Below are positions 63,292 through 64,000 of a stretch of DNA of 64,000 nucleotides, piece by piece. A program made the position numbers and the translations under genes. The stretch is from Enterococcus sp. PF1-24 (GTDB taxonomy: Bacteria > Bacillota > Bacilli > Lactobacillales > Enterococcaceae), in assembly GCF_029893325.1 (NCBI RefSeq), contig NZ_JARXWL010000007.1, positions 51,195-115,194 on the forward strand. Direction: 5' to 3'. Under the pieces are notes generated by a model. The model ran no database searches and was not told the DNA's origin. It saw only the letters and a program-made list of their open reading frames with translations. Position 1 is the stretch's first letter, and the number at the start of each line of letters is the position of its first letter.

Positions 63292-63615
63292 ATGACAATG
63301 AGAGTAGCGTACCCGATTGAGGTAAAACAAGAAGTGATTCGCATGAAATTAGATGGAAAAGCAACTAAGGAAATAATGTCCACACTTAATATTAAAAACA
63401 AAACACAAGTTGAAACATGGTGGCGTTGGCATCGTAATGGAGAAACCCACCGGTTTCTTCAACCTGTTGGGAAACAGTATAGTTTTGGCAAAGGACCAGA
63501 GGACCTGTCTGAAGTTGACTACCTAAGAAATCAAAATAAGTTTTTAAAACAACAATTAGAAGTGATAAAAAAGTACAACGAATTGGAAAGGATGTGGAAA
63601 GAGACTCATTTATAG
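63292..63615 (+). CDS. IS3-family transposase OrfA
   Basis: A 107-aa DNA-binding protein of the transposase: helix-turn-helix (YPIEVKQEVIRMKLDGKATKEI, KTQVETWWRWH) and a leucine-zipper-like tail (VDYLRNQNKFLKQQLEVIKKY). The ATG at 63292 is preferred; the GTG at 63280 overlaps AGGAGG. It is followed by orfB in the -1 frame. Confidence 0.9.
   Translation: MTMRVAYPIEVKQEVIRMKLDGKATKEIMSTLNIKNKTQVETWWRWHRNGETHRFLQPVGKQYSFGKGPEDLSEVDYLRNQNKFLKQQLEVIKKYNELERMWKETHL
63567..63573 (+). other. Programmed -1 frameshift heptamer
   Basis: A AAA AAG read in orfA phase is the classical IS3 slippery sequence. A -1 shift continues without a stop into orfB as VQRIGKDVERDSF. Confidence 0.8.
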
Positions 63616-64000
63616 CCCTTGTAGAGTCATTGAAAGATCAAATGAGTATTAAAGAATTGTGCGAGCAATTTAAGATAGGTCGTTCCACATATTATCGATG
63701 GTTAAAAACAGCCCCCAAAGGATTAACTGATTTAGAACAATTAATTAAGGAACTCTGTTTTACACATAAATTCAGATACGGTTATAGAAAAATCACTGCG
63801 CTGGTGTGTCGAGTAAGAAGTGTCAGTAAGAATACAGTTCAACATATCATGCGTCGTTATGGGTGGAATTGTCGTACGAAAATGAAGAAAAGAACAAAAG
63901 TTGGGCAGCCATATAAAATAGTTGGCAATCATTTAAACCGAAGATTTTCTTCAAACAGTCAGTTAAAAAAATTAGTAACGGACATTACCTATCTTCCTTT
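63573..64000 (+). CDS. IS3-family transposase OrfB (partial)
   Basis: Catalytic subunit, made as an OrfAB fusion through the frameshift. Visible are ELCEQFKIGRSTYYRWLK (helix-turn-helix), FTHKFRYGYRKITALV, the helix VSKNTVQHIMRRYGWNCR, and the first Asp of the DDE triad in LVTDITYLP. It is cut by the window edge, so the other two catalytic residues are not seen. Confidence 0.9.

Larger units (their letters stand above)
63204..64000 (+). mobile_element. IS3-family insertion sequence (right end beyond window)
   Basis: Two overlapping frames (orfA and orfB), a slippery heptamer and the catalytic start LVTDITYLPF identify an IS3-family element of the IS150 type. The left end is close to 63204, where GGAACTGACCCAGAATAGTGGGAC begins, matching the style of IS150-group terminal repeats; the exact border is uncertain. 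It lies downstream of the sigma factor region, with no gene interrupted on the visible side. Confidence 0.85.

Noticed and set aside
1..64000. CRISPR array, tRNA, rRNA, riboswitch or prophage
   Set aside because: No repeat-spacer series, cloverleaf, ribosomal RNA or phage gene was recognisable on either strand.

Overview
The window is low-GC DNA from a member of the Lactobacillales, most likely Enterococcus or a close relative. The def, rpsO and pnp block at the right, the efp and rpiB genes in the middle, strong AAGGAGG-type ribosome binding sites, frequent TTG/GTG starts and terminators with long T runs support this. The species cannot be fixed from the sequence alone.

About 57 kb is a dense sugar-catabolic island. 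(1) Positions 1-12.7 kb and 12.7-20.6 kb hold two paralogous polyuronide modules. Each has an ABC importer (lipoprotein binding protein plus MalF- and MalG-type permeases, no ATPase), a GH88 unsaturated-uronyl hydrolase and a large DUF2264 protein. The first also has a cytoplasmic heparinase II/III-family lyase, a small lipoprotein and a LacI regulator, followed by a GH42 beta-galactosidase and an AraC regulator. The second has a YesL-like membrane protein and its own AraC regulator. (2) 20.7-25.8 kb is the operon that receives their product: kduD, kduI, kdgK, kdgA, an IclR regulator and a cytoplasmic discoidin-like protein of unknown role. It would take 5-keto-4-deoxyuronate to pyruvate and glyceraldehyde 3-phosphate. 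(3) 25.9-27.7 kb carries mgsA, efp and rpiB. (4) 27.7-41.0 kb is a glucuronide locus: uxaC, uxuA and uxuB; a GH2 glycosidase; two Gfo/Idh/MocA dehydrogenases; a TIM-barrel isomerase; YesL; and a third ATPase-less ABC importer. It is divergent from an ArsR-type regulator with an unfamiliar C-terminal domain.

(5) 42.0-51.8 kb is an alpha-glucoside phosphorolysis locus: beta-phosphoglucomutase, a GH65 pseudogene, an intact GH65 phosphorylase, a LacI regulator and a fourth ABC importer. Its promoter carries two near-identical palindromes. A short relic of a binding-protein gene lies at its left edge. (6) 52.1-57.8 kb combines a fructose-family PTS with deoC, a DeoR regulator, a Gfo/Idh/MocA dehydrogenase and a zinc alcohol dehydrogenase, an unusual pathway combination. 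(7) 57.9-64.0 kb returns to core genes (two small hypotheticals, pnp, rpsO, def, a sigma factor). It ends in an IS3-family insertion sequence with a classical -1 frameshift signal, cut by the window edge.

Together the genes describe a bacterium that imports uronic-acid-rich oligosaccharides through several dedicated binding proteins and permeases. It cleaves them in the cytoplasm and sends the uronates through the Kdu/Kdg and Uxa/Uxu routes. The four importers probably share one ATPase of the MsmK/MsmX type encoded elsewhere.
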